Under the pieces are notes generated by a model. The model did no database searches. It saw only the letters and a list, made by a program, of their open reading frames with translations, and was not told where the DNA came from. This document shows positions 8,833-18,882 of a stretch of 64,000 nucleotides of DNA, piece by piece. This DNA is from Actinomycetota bacterium. Lineage in GTDB: Bacteria > Actinomycetota > Actinomycetes > Actinomycetales > Microbacteriaceae. Numbering within the stretch: the first letter of the stretch is position 1; every line of letters starts with the position of its first letter. The stretch lies in contig JAUZFP010000018.1 in the NCBI GenBank assembly GCA_030838475.1, forward strand, positions 1-64,000, given 5' to 3'. The position numbers and the translations under genes were made by a program.

Positions 8833-10440
8833 ATGGAGACGCTCGGTAGTCGCGTGGATCGGAATGATCGGGCGTTCCGCGCAAATGACGAATCGCAGCG
8901 TCTCCTCGTCGCCGAGCTGAGGCAGCGTCTCGCCACAACGGCTCTCGGCGGCCCGGCGAAGTCTCGCGAGCGTCACGTGGCGCGCGGCAAGCTTTTGCCG
9001 CGCGAGCGCATCGACGAGCTGCTCGATGACGGTAGTCCCTTTCTCGAACTCTCACCGCTCGCGGCGAACGGCCTGTATGGCGACGAGGCGCCCGGGGCCG
9101 GAATCGTCACGGGGGTGGGACTCGTACACGGGAGACCCGTTCTCGTCATCTCCAACGACGCGACGGTGAAGGGCGGCACCTACTACCCGCTGACCGTCAA
9201 GAAGCATCTTCGCGCCCAGCAGGTCGCGCTCCAGAATCGGCTTCCGTGCATCTACCTCGTCGACTCGGGGGGCGCGTTCCTGCCGATGCAGGATGAGGTG
9301 TTCCCGGATGCAGAGCATTTCGGCCGCATCTTCTCCAACCAGGCGCGCATGTCGGCGGAGCGGATCCCGCAGATCGCCTCCGTCATGGGATCCTGCACCG
9401 CCGGTGGCGCATACGTCCCCGCGATGAGCGACGAAACGGTCATCGTGCGCGGGCAGGGCACCATCTTCCTCGGCGGACCGCCCCTGGTGAAGGCGGCGAT
9501 CGGCGAGATTGTCACGGCCGAGGAACTCGGCGGCGGCGACCTGCACGCCCGCGTCTCGGGCGTCGTCGATCACCTCGCCGACGACGATCGCCACGCCCTC
9601 GCCATCGTCCGCGACATCGTCTCGACCCTGCCGCGCCCGGCCGAGCCGGCCTGGACCGTCATCGACAGCCGGGAGCCGGTCGCCGACCCGGACGAGCTCT
9701 ACGGAGTGGTGCCGACGGATGTGCAGAGCCCCTACGACGTGCGCGAGGTGATTGCCCGCCTGGTGGATGCGAGCGAGTTCGCCGAATTCAAGCCGGAGTA
9801 CGGAACGACGCTCGTCACCGGGTTCGCGCACCTGCACGGTCATCCGATCGGCATCATCGCGAACAACGGCGTGCTGTTCAGCGAGTCCGCACAGAAGGGC
9901 GCGCACTTCATCGAGCTGTGCGATCAGCGGGGTGTCCCGCTGCTGTTCCTGCAAAACATCTCCGGCTTCATGGTGGGACGCGACGCGGAGGCGGGCGGCA
10001 TAGCCAAACACGGGGCCAAGATGGTGACCGCCGTTGCAACCACCCGCGTCCCCAAACTCACCGTCGTCATCGGCGGATCGTTCGGCGCAGGCAACTACTC
10101 GATGTGCGGTCGCGCCTACGACCCCCGATTCCTGTGGATGTGGCCGGCCAGCCGGATCTCCGTCATGGGGGGAGCGCAGGCGGCATCCGTTCTGTCGACG
10201 ATTCGCCGCGAGCAGGTCGAAAGCGGGGGCGAGACCTGGAGCGCGGACGATGAGTCCGCGTTCGCCGATCCGATCCGCGAGCAGTACGAGACCCAGGGCA
10301 GCCCCTACTACTCGACCGCCCGACTCTGGGACGACGGCATCATCGACCCGAAAGACACCCGCGCGATCCTCGGCCTCGCGCTCGAGTTGTGCGCGGCGAC
10401 CCCGCTTCCCGAACCCGCCTTCGGGCTGTTTCGGATGTGA
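8833..10440 (+). CDS. accD1: Acyl-CoA carboxylase carboxyltransferase subunit (methylcrotonyl-CoA carboxylase beta type)
   Basis: Carboxyltransferase subunit that moves CO2 from carboxybiotin to an acyl-CoA, most likely 3-methylcrotonyl-CoA in leucine breakdown. The 535-residue protein has N- and C-terminal crotonase-fold halves. The N-half carries [16 protein letters not shown] and a [17 protein letters not shown] segment typical of methylcrotonyl-CoA carboxylase beta. The C-half carries [20 protein letters not shown] and [15 protein letters not shown]. It is the first gene of the TetR-controlled operon, with AAGGGAAG about 10 nt before the ATG. The biotin carboxylase gene follows after 3 bp. 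Confidence 0.92.
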   Translation: METLGSRVDRNDRAFRANDESQRLLVAELRQRLATTALGGPAKSRERHVARGKLLPRERIDELLDDGSPFLELSPLAANGLYGDEAPGAGIVTGVGLVHGRPVLVISNDATVKGGTYYPLTVKKHLRAQQVALQNRLPCIYLVDSGGAFLPMQDEVFPDAEHFGRIFSNQARMSAERIPQIASVMGSCTAGGAYVPAMSDETVIVRGQGTIFLGGPPLVKAAIGEIVTAEELGGGDLHARVSGVVDHLADDDRHALAIVRDIVSTLPRPAEPAWTVIDSREPVADPDELYGVVPTDVQSPYDVREVIARLVDASEFAEFKPEYGTTLVTGFAHLHGHPIGIIANNGVLFSESAQKGAHFIELCDQRGVPLLFLQNISGFMVGRDAEAGGIAKHGAKMVTAVATTRVPKLTVVIGGSFGAGNYSMCGRAYDPRFLWMWPASRISVMGGAQAASVLSTIRREQVESGGETWSADDESAFADPIREQYETQGSPYYSTARLWDDGIIDPKDTRAILGLALELCAATPLPEPAFGLFRM

Positions 10441-10443
10441 CCC

Positions 10444-12408
<1,965 letters not shown>

Positions 12409-12434
12409 ATATGGCCTCACGAAGGAGCAGCAGC

Positions 12435-13625
12435 ATGACCTACGGAATCACTCTCGAGAAGTCCGCCGAGTACGGGCTCACTGATGAAGAGCAGAAGCTC
12501 AGCGACGAGGTTCGCGACTTCGCCGACAATGTCGTCGCCCCCGCCGCGTACGAATACGACACCAAGCGCGAGCTGCCGTACCAGATCATCGCGCAGATGG
12601 GCGAGATGGGGCTGTTCGGCCTCCCGTTCCCGCGCGAGTATGGCGGTCGCGGCAAGGACTACTTCCAGTTGTGCCTCGCCATCGAGCAGCTGAGCCGCGC
12701 CGACCAGTCGATCGGTGTAACGCTCGAAGCGGGCGTCGGCCTTGGGATGATGCCCATCTTCCGAAACGGCTCGGAGGAGCAGCGGCTGCGTTGGCTGCCC
12801 GATCTGGCCGCCGGACGCGCGCTCGCCGGTTTCGGCCTGACCGAGGCGGATGCCGGGTCGGATGCCGGTGGCACGAAGACGACCGCACGCCTCGAGGGCG
12901 GCGAGTGGATCATCGACGGGACGAAGCAGTTCATCACCAACTCCGGGTCAAAGATCACCAGTGTTGTGTCGGTGCTGGCCGTGACGGGTGAGTCGAAGCG
13001 CAAGGACGGCAGCGTCAAGAAGGAGCTGAGCGCCATCATCGTGCCCAGTGGGACTCCCGGCTTCACCGTCGAACCGAGCTACGACAAGGTCGGCTGGCAC
13101 ACGTCGGACACGCATCCGCTGACCTTCCGCGACGTTCACGTGCCGCAAGAAAACATCCTGGGCGAGCAGGGTCGCGGATTCGCAAACTTCCTGGAGAGCC
13201 TCGACGAGGGGCGCGTCGCCTTCGCCGCGCTCTGCACCGGAGCCGCACAGGGCTGCCTCGAGGAGTCGCTCAAGTACGCGAAGAGCCGCAATGTCTTCGG
13301 TCATCCGATCGGCGAAAACCAGCACATCTCCTTCAAGATCGCACGCATGCAGGCCCGCGTTCACGCCGCTCGCCTCGCCTACTACGATGCCGCCCGCCGG
13401 ATCGTCGCAGGCCAGCCGTTCAAGATGCAGGCGAGCCTCGCCAAGCTCATCTGCAGCGAGGCCGCGATGGACAACGCTCGCGACGCGACCCAGATCTTCG
13501 GCGGGTACGGGTTCCTCAATGAGAGCCCGGTCGCGCGCCACTACCGGGACTCGAAGATCCTCGAGATCGGAGAGGGCACAACCGAAGTTCAGCTGATGGT
13601 CATCAGCCGCGAGCTCGGGTTCTAG
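12435..13625 (+). CDS. Acyl-CoA dehydrogenase of the leucine/branched-chain operon (FadE19-like)
   Basis: A 396-residue FAD flavoprotein that introduces a 2,3-double bond into a short or branched acyl-CoA. Visible are the GFGLTEADAGSDAGG flavin/substrate segment (about residues 131-145) and the C-terminal QIFGGYGFLNE...EIGEGTTEV block. The Glu in GEGTTEV is the usual base of short/medium-chain enzymes; classical isovaleryl-CoA dehydrogenase has Gly-Ala-Gly-Thr there with the base elsewhere. ATG 12435 is chosen because AAGGAG stands 7 nt before it; an ATG at 12405 overlapping the accA1 stop would add ten unlikely residues. Context suggests isovaleryl- or 2-methylbutyryl-CoA as substrate. Confidence 0.88.
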   Translation: MTYGITLEKSAEYGLTDEEQKLSDEVRDFADNVVAPAAYEYDTKRELPYQIIAQMGEMGLFGLPFPREYGGRGKDYFQLCLAIEQLSRADQSIGVTLEAGVGLGMMPIFRNGSEEQRLRWLPDLAAGRALAGFGLTEADAGSDAGGTKTTARLEGGEWIIDGTKQFITNSGSKITSVVSVLAVTGESKRKDGSVKKELSAIIVPSGTPGFTVEPSYDKVGWHTSDTHPLTFRDVHVPQENILGEQGRGFANFLESLDEGRVAFAALCTGAAQGCLEESLKYAKSRNVFGHPIGENQHISFKIARMQARVHAARLAYYDAARRIVAGQPFKMQASLAKLICSEAAMDNARDATQIFGGYGFLNESPVARHYRDSKILEIGEGTTEVQLMVISRELGF

Positions 13626-13626
13626 G

Positions 13627-14091
13627 GTGACGACGGAGCAGGCCGAGTTGGTTCTTCATTTCGAGAGAGGCAGACTCGGCGGTAGTTCGTACCCCGGCAA
13701 GGATGCGATCGACGCACACCATACGGATGTCGCCGTCTTTGGTGCCCTTCAGGTGTCGGCGAGCGGTGACCTCGCCAACGAGGACGGCCGCGACGATCTC
13801 GAGGGTCTCGACTTCGAGGGTGGGCGTGTTGTCGTGATGATGGAGCACACCGACTGGCGAGGTCGCCCGCGCATCGTCGCGCGCTGCGCGCTCCCGGTGA
13901 TCGGCACAGAATGCGTCGATCGCATCATCACGGATCTCGCGATCATCGAGTTCGAGCAGAAGCCCGATCGCGCCCGGTCGCTCGTCCTACGCGAGCTTGC
14001 CCCGGGCGTGAGCATCTCGACTGTCGTCGAGGCGACGGGCGCTCCCTTGCGGATTCCGCCAGAATTGGTTCGACCCGGGAGCACTCTGTGA
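13627..14091 (+). CDS. Truncated 3-oxoacid CoA-transferase subunit B-like protein (probable gene remnant)
   Basis: The C-terminal two thirds match the end of ScoB-type CoA-transferase subunits: HTDVAVFGALQVSASGDLAN, VVVMMEHTDWRGRPRIVARC, then ECVDRIITDLAIIEF and LVLRELAPGVS. A normal ScoB has about 215 residues; this has 154. It lacks the first ~100 residues, including the catalytic Glu of the SENG motif, and the VPG...MGGAMDL loop is shortened. Nothing upstream restores the missing part, since the acyl-CoA dehydrogenase ends 2 bp before the GTG start. In M. tuberculosis complete scoA and scoB belong to the same operon. Enzymatic activity is therefore unlikely; it may be a decaying relic still translated through coupling (GTGA overlap with the next gene). 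Confidence 0.7.
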   Translation: MTTEQAELVLHFERGRLGGSSYPGKDAIDAHHTDVAVFGALQVSASGDLANEDGRDDLEGLDFEGGRVVVMMEHTDWRGRPRIVARCALPVIGTECVDRIITDLAIIEFEQKPDRARSLVLRELAPGVSISTVVEATGAPLRIPPELVRPGSTL

Positions 14092-14585
14092 GCGAAGAGA
14101 AGCCAAGCAACGAGAACGTCGTCGAGCAGCGCGGCCTCTACTTCGAGGAGTTCGAGGTCGGGACGCGCTACCTGCATCGTCCGGGTCGCACCATCACCGA
14201 GGGCGACAACTCGCTGTTTACGACCCTCACCATGAATACTCAGGCGCTGCACCTGGATGCGGCGTGGGCCGCGACCCAGCCGTTCGGCCAGCGTCTCGTG
14301 AACTCGATGTTTACGCTGTCGTCGATGGTTGGGGCATCCGTCGCCCAGCTGACGCAGGGCACACTCGTGGCGAATCTCGGGTTCACGGGGGTCGAGTTTC
14401 CGGCCCCCGTCTTCATCGGCGACACCCTCTACTTCGAGACCACGATCGATGAGAAGCGGCTCTCGTCGTCACGTCCCGGTCAGGGCATCGTCACAATGAC
14501 CCACCGCGCCGTGAACCAGGACGGTGTCCTCGTCGGCACCACATCACGCAGTGCACTGGTCTGGTGCGTCGGGGCCCGGCCGTGA
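14088..14585 (+). CDS. MaoC-family (R)-specific enoyl-CoA hydratase
   Basis: A 165-residue single hot-dog-fold MaoC protein. The dehydratase motif region TEGDNSLFTTLTMNTQALHLDA (key residues D and H, about 37-58) and GFTGVEFPAPVFIGDTLYFET fit the family. The GTG at 14088 overlaps the previous stop (GTGA) and has GGGAG 6 nt upstream. In the homologous M. tuberculosis operon the MaoC protein sits next to a CitE-like lyase, and the pair is thought to hydrate methylglutaconyl-CoA to the (R)-hydroxy ester and cleave it. The same role is likely here. Its stop overlaps the next gene's start codons. Confidence 0.85.
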   Translation: MSEEKPSNENVVEQRGLYFEEFEVGTRYLHRPGRTITEGDNSLFTTLTMNTQALHLDAAWAATQPFGQRLVNSMFTLSSMVGASVAQLTQGTLVANLGFTGVEFPAPVFIGDTLYFETTIDEKRLSSSRPGQGIVTMTHRAVNQDGVLVGTTSRSALVWCVGARP

Positions 14586-15400
14586 TGATGAACAGGGCCG
14601 TGTTCGACCTCGGGCCGGCCATCCTGTTCTGTCCGGCGGATCGTCCGGAGCGATACATGAAGGCGCTCGAGCGGGCGGATGCGGTCATCCTCGACCTCGA
14701 GGATGCCGTCGCGGCCGCCGACAAGGACGCCGGAAGGGCCGCCCTGGTGGCGAATCCCCTCAATCCGGAGCGAGTCATCGTGCGGATCGACGGTTTCTCC
14801 ACCGACGACTTCGAGCCCGACCTGGCCGCGCTCGCGAAGACCCCCTACCGCCGCCTGATGCTGCCGAAGGCGTCGAGCGCCGCAGAGATCGCAGCGCTGC
14901 ACGGCTACGACGTGATTGCCCTGTGTGAGACCGCCGCGGGCATTCTGGCGGTCGACGAGATCGCCGCTGTCGAGCACGTGGTTGCGCTCATGTGGGGCGC
15001 CGAGGATCTGGTCGCATCCATCGGGGGAACCTCCAGCAGGCACGCAGACGGCACCTACCGCGACGTGGCCCGATTCGCGCGCTCGTCCGTGCTGCTCGCG
15101 GGTGCCGCTAACGACACCGCGGTGATCGATTCGGTCTACCTGGACATCGCCGACCTCGCCGGCCTCAGCATGGAGGCGCAGGATGCCGCCGCCTCCGGCT
15201 TCGCGGCGACCGCGTGCATCCATCCCAGCCAGGTCGCCACGATTCGTGATGCGTACGCGCCATCGGAGGAGGAGGTCCGGCACGCCCGCGCGCTGCTCGA
15301 GGCCGCGGCAACCGAGCACGGTGTATTCACCTTCGAGGGTCGAATGGTCGACGAGCCGGTGCTGCGCCACGCACGAACCGTGGTGGCGAGGGCACGCTAG
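14585..15400 (+). CDS. CitE-like beta-hydroxyacyl-CoA lyase (HpcH/HpaI family)
   Basis: A 271-residue TIM-barrel lyase of the CitE/HpcH family. Motifs: LFCPADRPERYMKA near the N-terminus, DAVILDLEDAVA, the Mg-binding ALCETAAGIL and LMWGAEDLVASIGG, and the C-terminal ACIHPSQV. As in the M. tuberculosis Rv2498c protein, it lies in a leucine operon where no classical HMG-CoA lyase is present, so it probably cleaves 3-hydroxy-3-methylglutaryl-CoA or related thioesters. The start is one of GTG 14582, ATG 14585 or ATG 14588; 14585 overlaps the MaoC stop by one base. It is the last gene of the operon. Confidence 0.85.
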   Translation: MMNRAVFDLGPAILFCPADRPERYMKALERADAVILDLEDAVAAADKDAGRAALVANPLNPERVIVRIDGFSTDDFEPDLAALAKTPYRRLMLPKASSAAEIAALHGYDVIALCETAAGILAVDEIAAVEHVVALMWGAEDLVASIGGTSSRHADGTYRDVARFARSSVLLAGAANDTAVIDSVYLDIADLAGLSMEAQDAAASGFAATACIHPSQVATIRDAYAPSEEEVRHARALLEAAATEHGVFTFEGRMVDEPVLRHARTVVARAR

Positions 15401-15416
15401 CTGGAACACTGGGTGG

Positions 15417-15974
15417 ATGGGAAAGCTCATCTACGCCGCGCACACCTCGGTCGACGGGTACACGAAGGACGGGTCCGGAAGTTTCGACTTCACGGCCCCA
15501 GACGAAGAGGTGCACGAGTTCGTCAACACCAGCCTGAACCGCGTCGGCACCTTCCTGTTCGGTCGACGAATGTACGAGACCATGTCGGTCTGGGAGACGT
15601 GAGATACCACGACCGAACCACGCGTCGTCAAGGATTTCGCGAAAATCTGGAGCCACACCAGCAAAATCGTGTACTCGGCCGGCCTGCACTCGGTCGGAAC
15701 TCGACTCACCCGACTGGAGCGCACCTTCGATCCGGCGGAAGTCCAGGCCGTCAAGGAATCGTCGGCCGAGGACCTTCAGATCGGCGGCGCAACCCTCGCC
15801 GCGGAAGCCTTCCGTGCCGGCCTGATCGACGAGGTCGAACTGTTCCTGTCACCGGTGATTGTCGGCGGGGGCCTTCAAGCGCTGCCCGTCGACGTGCGCT
15901 TCGACCTGTCGCTGTTAGAGGAGCGACACTTCACGTCCGGCGTCGTCTATCTCCACTACGCCGTTAACAACTAG
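15417..15974 (+). pseudogene. RibD C-terminal/dihydrofolate-reductase-fold protein, interrupted by in-frame TGA
   Basis: Reading from ATG 15417 gives MGKLIYAAHTSVDGYTKDGSG... up to ...MYETMSVWET, then a TGA at 15600-15602. The same frame continues without a break as DTTTEPRVVKDFAKIWSHTSKIVYSAGL... to IVYLHYAVNN and a TAG ending at 15974. Both halves are adjacent parts of one RibD_C/DHFR-fold domain (about 185 codons in total). A one-base change (for example TGG to TGA) explains it. The downstream half has a possible GTG restart (15669) that would lack the nucleotide-binding start. Expression probably begins at a -10 box AACACT 6 nt before the ATG. A sequencing error cannot be excluded. Confidence 0.75.
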
Positions 15975-16405
15975 TCGTCGAAGGTGTTGACCATCGCGAA
16001 CGCGGCGCGGTCGAGGTAGCCCCAGAGTGTGGCGTCCTGGAGAGGCGGCAACTCGAGCGAATCGACGGCGGTGCGCATGTGAAGCAGCCAGCGATCCCGC
16101 GCGGCGGGATTGATCTTGAATGGTTGGTGCCGCATCCGGAGCCGCGGATGTCCGCGCTGCTCGCTGTACGTTCCCGGGCCACCCCAGTACTGCTCCAGGA
16201 AGCCGGTGAGACGCTGGATGGCGCCCTCGAGATCCGCCTCCGGATACATCGGGCGCAGGAGGTCGTCGGTCGCGACGCCCGCATAGAAGGTGCGAACCAG
16301 TTTCTCGAAGGTCGGACGCCCGCCGACCTCGCGCCAGAAGTTGCCGGCGACCGCCTCGCCGTGCTCGCTGGAGCGCAGAGTAAGCGGATTCCTATCGTCT
16401 GACAT
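15971..16405 (-). CDS. glbO: Group II truncated hemoglobin (GlbO type)
   Basis: A 144-residue heme protein of the trHbO group, implicated in oxygen and NO chemistry in actinobacteria. Key residues are visible: B10 Tyr in RTFYAGV, CD1 Tyr in RPMYPEADL, the QYWGGPGTYSEQRGHPRL signature, the proximal F8 His in RMRHQPF, and the G8 Trp in RDRWLLHM. Length and motifs match the family closely. Its stop codon shares the palindrome CTAG with the stop of the convergent RibD-like gene. The start ATG at 16405 is preceded on its strand by a possible -10 box (TAGACT) 9 nt away. Confidence 0.95.
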   Translation of the reverse strand: MSDDRNPLTLRSSEHGEAVAGNFWREVGGRPTFEKLVRTFYAGVATDDLLRPMYPEADLEGAIQRLTGFLEQYWGGPGTYSEQRGHPRLRMRHQPFKINPAARDRWLLHMRTAVDSLELPPLQDATLWGYLDRAAFAMVNTFDD

Positions 16406-16516
16406 TGCTCGCCTAGTCTATTTGGCCCGCGTCCGAGTGCCCCCTTATGTGGGATACCGCCCCCGTAGGCAACGGAGATAACGTGAGGCAGCGGGGAACT
16501 CTACGGGGGAGTGGCA

Positions 16517-17011
16517 ATGCAGGCAGAACACAACTGGGCACCACCAACCATTGGTGATGTTCGCCTTCCTGATCGCGACCTTGGTCGCCGTCTCAGCCGA
16601 CAGCCCGACGTGGAAATGCGCGCCAAAATGCTGGGCCTCGACTGGACCACCCTCGCGGCCGCCCGCACTCGCCTTCGCGCCGGCTCCTGGCTGATTTCGG
16701 CAGCCGCCGCATCCGCCGCCATACTTTCCGATCTCAGCCTGCCTGCGAGCCGCCACGGCAGCCCGATGCTCACGCTGGTCGTCGTCGCCATCGCCGTGTG
16801 GGCCTGCATGCTGGGTCTTCGCTCGGTCAGCGGATTCCCGCTCCTGATCGCGCGCAACGACCCGTCTACCGCCGCGCGGTATCGCTCACTCGCAACGCTC
16901 TCGCCGACACAGTCGCTGCTCGGCTACCGCGTTCGCTGGATTCTCGTCCGTCACGCGATCACCGTCAGCGTGTCCGTCACGCTCGTGACGCTGATGGCTC
17001 GCGGCTGGTAG
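16517..17011 (+). CDS. Hypothetical membrane protein with two predicted membrane segments
   Basis: A 164-residue protein of unknown function. After a charged N-terminal half (about 50 residues rich in Arg and Asp) it has two closely spaced hydrophobic segments at about residues 55-75 and 83-100, then an Arg-rich region and a final hydrophobic stretch (about 140-160). The ATG at 16517 is preferred over a GTG 6 nt upstream because the GGGGGAG ribosome-binding site at 16505-16511 would overlap that GTG. It stands alone between the divergent globin gene and the convergent ABC genes. Confidence 0.65.
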   Translation: MQAEHNWAPPTIGDVRLPDRDLGRRLSRQPDVEMRAKMLGLDWTTLAAARTRLRAGSWLISAAAASAAILSDLSLPASRHGSPMLTLVVVAIAVWACMLGLRSVSGFPLLIARNDPSTAARYRSLATLSPTQSLLGYRVRWILVRHAITVSVSVTLVTLMARGW

Positions 17012-17031
17012 TACGCGCCTAACGGCTGGTT

Positions 17032-17889
17032 CTAGGCATCCCGTCGCTTGAGCAGCACCGCTGCCACGACGAACAGCACCACGAACCAGGCGAGCAGCAC
17101 GAGCCCGCTGTCGAGTCGGTCGAGTGAGATGATTCCGCTGACGACCTGGGTTTTGGTGCCGGTGTAGTGCGAGAGGTTGCCTCCGACCGCGGATGGAAGG
17201 AAATTGGCGATGTTCTCGATCCAGGTGATCTGGGTCAACCCTCCGATGAGACCAACCAGTCCGGGGAGGACAAGGATGAGTCCCAGCGCTGCGGCGATTC
17301 CGCCCGCGCTGTTGCGGATGATGGCGCCGATGCAGAAGGCGATTAGCGCGACGAGCACGAGGTACAGTGCTCCACCCATCAGCGACTCGAGCACGTGCCA
17401 GTCGGTCCAGTCCGGATGGATCTTCTTCGTACCGGGGAGCAGCGGGAAGATGATCGCTGCCGTTCCAAAGATCGAGACGACTCCAACGACGAAGGCGGTG
17501 ATTGCCAGGACTAGTGCCTTGGCGATCAGCGCAGGAAGGCGCTTCGGAACGGCGGCCAGCGTCGATCGGATCATGCTGGTCCCGTATTCACCCGTAATGA
17601 CAAGGGCACCGAGCACGGCCAGTACGAGCTCGCCAATCTGCGAGCCCGCTGTCGCGTAGCTGACCGCGTCAGCTTGCTGCGCCGCGACCGTGAGCGGCCC
17701 GGCGGCGGGAACTCCTGCACGCGCGGGCGGGTTGACCGTCGCGATGATCAGCCCGATTCCCACGGACAGGACGACCACAATCAGGATGCACCAGAAGGTG
17801 GATCGCAGCGTGAACAGCTTGATGAATTCGGACTTGAGGATGCCGCCGAAGGTGAGTCGCGACGTGCGCGGGAGCGTGGCCGTGGTCAT
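17032..17889 (-). CDS. ABC-2 type transporter permease
   Basis: A 285-residue integral membrane protein with about six hydrophobic segments, starting with a short cytosolic part (RLTFGGILKSEFIKLFTLRSTFW) typical of ABC-2 permeases. The segment GEYGTSMIRSTLAAVPKR is the usual cytosolic loop before the third membrane span. It overlaps the ATPase gene by ATGA and so forms a two-gene exporter unit. The substrate is unknown; relatives export peptides, antibiotics or lipids. It is convergent with the preceding hypothetical gene, only 20 bp away. Confidence 0.85.
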   Translation of the reverse strand: MTTATLPRTSRLTFGGILKSEFIKLFTLRSTFWCILIVVVLSVGIGLIIATVNPPARAGVPAAGPLTVAAQQADAVSYATAGSQIGELVLAVLGALVITGEYGTSMIRSTLAAVPKRLPALIAKALVLAITAFVVGVVSIFGTAAIIFPLLPGTKKIHPDWTDWHVLESLMGGALYLVLVALIAFCIGAIIRNSAGGIAAALGLILVLPGLVGLIGGLTQITWIENIANFLPSAVGGNLSHYTGTKTQVVSGIISLDRLDSGLVLLAWFVVLFVVAAVLLKRRDA

Positions 17890-18806
17890 TTCGTGTCCTC
17901 AATATCCGAAGCGTGGTACTCGACGTCGTCCTCGGTGAGGGCCAGGTAGGCGTCCTCGAGCGAGCCGGCGAGGGGCGTCAGTTCGTGCAGCACGACGCGC
18001 GAGCTGGCGGCGAGTTCGCCGATGCGTGCGGCGGCAAGTCCGTTGACGACGATCAGGTCGGGCTCGGTGACGCTGACGGTCACATCCGTGCCTGCCAGCT
18101 CCTTCGCGAACCGGTCCGCGTCGGGCGTGCGAACCCGTACGGCGTTGCCGGCCGCAAGCGCGATGATGTCGGCGACGGGCGCATCAGCAATGACCCTGCC
18201 ACGCCCGAGCACGATGATCTGGTCGGCGGTCTGCGCCATCTCACTCATCAGGTGCGAGGAGAGGAAGACTGTGCGGCCCTGTGCTGCCATGTGGCGCGCG
18301 AGCGTGCGCACCCAGATGACGCCCTCGGGGTCGAGGCCGTTGACCGGCTCGTCCAGAATCAGGATGCTCGGATCCCCGAGCAGGGCGCTGGCCATGCCGA
18401 GGCGCTGGCCCATGCCGAGCGAGAATCCGCCGACCCGCTTGCGCGCTACCGACTCGAGTCCGGTCAGCGCGATGACCTCGTCGACACGCTTGCTTCCGAT
18501 GCCGTGGGTCGCCGCCATAGCGCGGAGGTGGTTGTAGGCGCTGCGTCCGGTGTGAACGGCTTTGGCGTCCAGCAGCACGCCGACCTCGTGCAACGGAGCC
18601 TTAAGGTCGGCATACTGCTTGCCGTTGAGCGTCACCGTCCCGGAGGTGGGCCGGTCGAGGCCGACAATCATCCGCATCGTGGTCGACTTGCCGGCGCCGT
18701 TCGGGCCGAGGAAGCCCGTCACCCGACCCGGTTGGACCTGAAAATTGATGCCGTCAACAGCCGTCTTCTGGCCGTAACGCTTGGTCAGGCCGATGGCCTC
18801 GATCAC
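17886..18806 (-). CDS. ABC transporter ATP-binding protein
   Basis: A 306-residue ATPase of the ABC-2 exporter group. Walker A is GPNGAGKST (about residues 34-42), the Q-loop is EVGVLLD, the signature reads FSLGMGQRLGMA (LGMGQ instead of LSGGQ), Walker B is ILILDEP, and the switch His is in FLSSHLMSE. The ~85-residue C-terminal extension (IIALAAGNAVRVRTPDA...) is the usual DUF4162-like tail. It starts at GTG 18806 with GGGAGAAA upstream and drives the permease encoded after it. No regulator is next to the pair. Confidence 0.9.
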   Translation of the reverse strand: MIEAIGLTKRYGQKTAVDGINFQVQPGRVTGFLGPNGAGKSTTMRMIVGLDRPTSGTVTLNGKQYADLKAPLHEVGVLLDAKAVHTGRSAYNHLRAMAATHGIGSKRVDEVIALTGLESVARKRVGGFSLGMGQRLGMASALLGDPSILILDEPVNGLDPEGVIWVRTLARHMAAQGRTVFLSSHLMSEMAQTADQIIVLGRGRVIADAPVADIIALAAGNAVRVRTPDADRFAKELAGTDVTVSVTEPDLIVVNGLAAARIGELAASSRVVLHELTPLAGSLEDAYLALTEDDVEYHASDIEDTK

Positions 18807-18882
18807 GATTTCTCCCGCATGCTTTTGACCTTACCTAACCCGGCTGAACGCAAGCTATCGGGTAAACCCCCGAGCTGACCGG

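Noticed and set aside
13627-14091. Complete scoB split by a frameshift
   Set aside because: The missing N-terminal half is not present in any frame upstream; the acyl-CoA dehydrogenase stop codon ends one base before the start.
15600-15602. Selenocysteine codon in the RibD-like gene
   Set aside because: The position is not a known catalytic site and no SECIS-like hairpin or selenoprotein gene was seen; mutation or sequencing error is simpler.
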